Shown: positions 14,356-15,068 of the stretch, in pieces
Position numbering within the stretch: the stretch's first letter is position 1
Layout of the letters: each line of letters begins with the position of its first letter
From: CALCCV01 sp964388665
Lineage (GTDB): Bacteria > Bdellovibrionota > Bdellovibrionia > Bdellovibrionales > Bdellovibrionaceae
Length of the DNA stretch: 15,068 bases
Assembly (NCBI GenBank): GCA_964388665.1
Contig: CAYMBJ010000085.1
Coordinates: forward strand, 1 to 15,068
Direction of reading: 5' to 3'
Translations under genes and position numbers: made by a program
Notes under the pieces: generated by a model
Database searches by the model: none
Seen by the model: the letters and a program-made list of their open reading frames with translations, nothing else
Told to the model about the DNA's origin: nothing

Positions 14356-14919
14356 GTGGAAATAGTAAATGCAAATTCGAAATCAACAAATTCGAATTCA
14401 CCAAGTGCGAATTCATCATCTGAGGTTTCTTCATCAGTTTCTGCGACATCTGTCGCTGGGCTCAGCGCGCATCCACTGGTCAATATGCGGGTGCAGCGAA
14501 TGGCTCACTTTAAGGGTGAGATGTGCAAATACCAATCCAGCGGCGCCAGTGGTATGGATGTGCGCGCGCAATTGTCTGCAGACATCATATTGCAACCCGG
14601 TGCCCGCACCCTTGTGCCCACGGGGTTGATTTTTGAAGTGCCTTATGGCTATGAGCTGCAGGCGCGACCGCGCAGTGGGTGGGCCATCAAAGAAGGCATG
14701 TCTCTTGTGAATACGCCGGGAACTATCGATGCCGACTACCGCGGCGAAGTGAAAATTCCATTGATCAATTTGGGCGAAAAGGCAGTTGTGGTCAAAGATC
14801 AAGAGCGAGTGGCTCAGTTGGTTCTTTGCCCGGTTTATCAGGCTCGCCTGCAAGAAGTGATGGAACTTTCAGAAACAGAGCGGGGAAAAGGTGGTTTCGG
14901 CTCGACGGGAAGAGCCTAG
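14356..14919 (+). CDS. dut: dUTP diphosphatase with a Ser/Asn-rich N-terminal extension
   Basis: dUTPase hydrolyses dUTP to dUMP and pyrophosphate, keeping uracil out of DNA. All five motifs of the trimeric enzyme are present: SGMDVRA, RPRSGWAIK, NTPGTIDADYRGEVKIPLINLG (catalytic Asp about 125), ERVAQLVLCPV and the C-terminal GKGGFGSTGRA, which closes over the nucleotide. GTG 14356, with GGGGAG (14342-14347) 8 nt upstream, gives 187 residues. The usual enzyme, about 145-150 residues, would start near ATG 14485 (M44, MRVQRMAHF). The first 43 residues are mostly Ser, Asn, Ala and Thr and include an in-frame 15-bp repeat. The stop TAG lies inside the left arm of a long inverted repeat. Confidence 0.95.
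   Translation: MEIVNANSKSTNSNSPSANSSSEVSSSVSATSVAGLSAHPLVNMRVQRMAHFKGEMCKYQSSGASGMDVRAQLSADIILQPGARTLVPTGLIFEVPYGYELQARPRSGWAIKEGMSLVNTPGTIDADYRGEVKIPLINLGEKAVVVKDQERVAQLVLCPVYQARLQEVMELSETERGKGGFGSTGRA
14371..14415 (+). repeat. three imperfect 15-bp repeats in the dut N-terminal region
   Basis: Units GCAAATTCGAAATCA (14371), ACAAATTCGAATTCA (14386) and CCAAGTGCGAATTCA (14401) are in frame, encoding the pentads ANSKS, TNSNS and PSANS. They make up much of the dUTPase extension. Confidence 0.75.
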
Positions 14920-15021
14920 TGCTTTGTCAGGAAAGTTTTTTCGTTGTTGCTTCGTCGTCGCGGTATTGTTCATACAGCTTCCTCCTCGCGTCTAGAAAAA
15001 ACTTCCCTGACATAGCACTAG
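14916..15021. repeat. 106-bp inverted-repeat element at the end of dut (MITE-like)
   Basis: The left arm (14916-14942, begins CTAGTGCTTTGTCAGG) and the right arm (14995-15021, ends CCTGACATAGCACTAG) are 27 nt each and complementary apart from two mismatches. They enclose a 52-nt centre with no ORF of its own. The ends are CTAG on both sides. If CTAG is a target duplication, the element itself is TGCTTTGT...ATAGCA with 23-nt inverted ends. Alternatively the whole is a large mRNA-stabilising or terminating hairpin for the operon. There is no T tract after the right arm. The dut stop codon TAG is part of the left arm. Confidence 0.7.
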
Positions 15022-15068
15022 TACACTGTAATATTAATTATTTATATCTAATTGCGTAATGCCAAAAC

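Noticed and set aside
14679..15059. 126-residue ORF overlapping dut and the inverted repeat
   Set aside because: Alternate frame of dut extended by chance through the repeat; no recognisable protein features.

Overview
The window is a housekeeping block of a Gram-negative bacterium. It carries a translation and RNA-processing operon in the order rimP-nusA-infB-rbfA-truB-rpsO-pnp, followed by an M16 zinc protease gene and dut. The rpsO-pnp-M16 protease-dut tail is an order I associate with Bdellovibrionota and the former Deltaproteobacteria. The secreted beta-barrel protein upstream also fits a Bdellovibrio-like organism. This assignment is inference from gene order and protein style, not from a database match.

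Layout. Positions 50-402 (minus strand) hold a class II tRNA-Leu gene split in its anticodon by a group I intron of about 266 nt; joining the exons gives anticodon CAA. Positions 403-923 are a long gap with no convincing gene. Positions 924-3386 (plus strand) hold three genes: an outer-membrane beta-barrel protein, a secreted protein resembling the N-terminal chaperone part of SurA but without a PPIase domain, and a GNAT acetyltransferase. A rho-independent terminator ends the first gene, and another follows the third.

From 3564 to 14919 (plus strand) the genes are rimP, nusA, infB, rbfA, truB, rpsO, pnp, M16 protease and dut. They are tightly spaced or overlapping (ATGA at infB/rbfA, TTGA at rbfA/truB). 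RimP and RbfA mature the 30S subunit, NusA acts on RNA polymerase, IF-2 starts translation, TruB modifies tRNA, S15 is a primary 16S rRNA-binding protein, and PNPase degrades RNA. The leaders of infB, rpsO and pnp contain hairpins that may give local control. A perfect-ended inverted-repeat element (14916-15021) overlaps the dut stop codon and closes the operon.

The most unusual items are the intron-split tRNA-Leu(CAA), whose 5' splice site is predicted to be a C-G pair instead of the usual U-G wobble; a terminator hairpin that contains the GTG start of the next gene, just downstream of a promoter-like sequence that would give a leaderless mRNA; and the MITE-like inverted repeat fused to the end of dut. 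I found no CRISPR array, defence system, intact transposon or phage gene.
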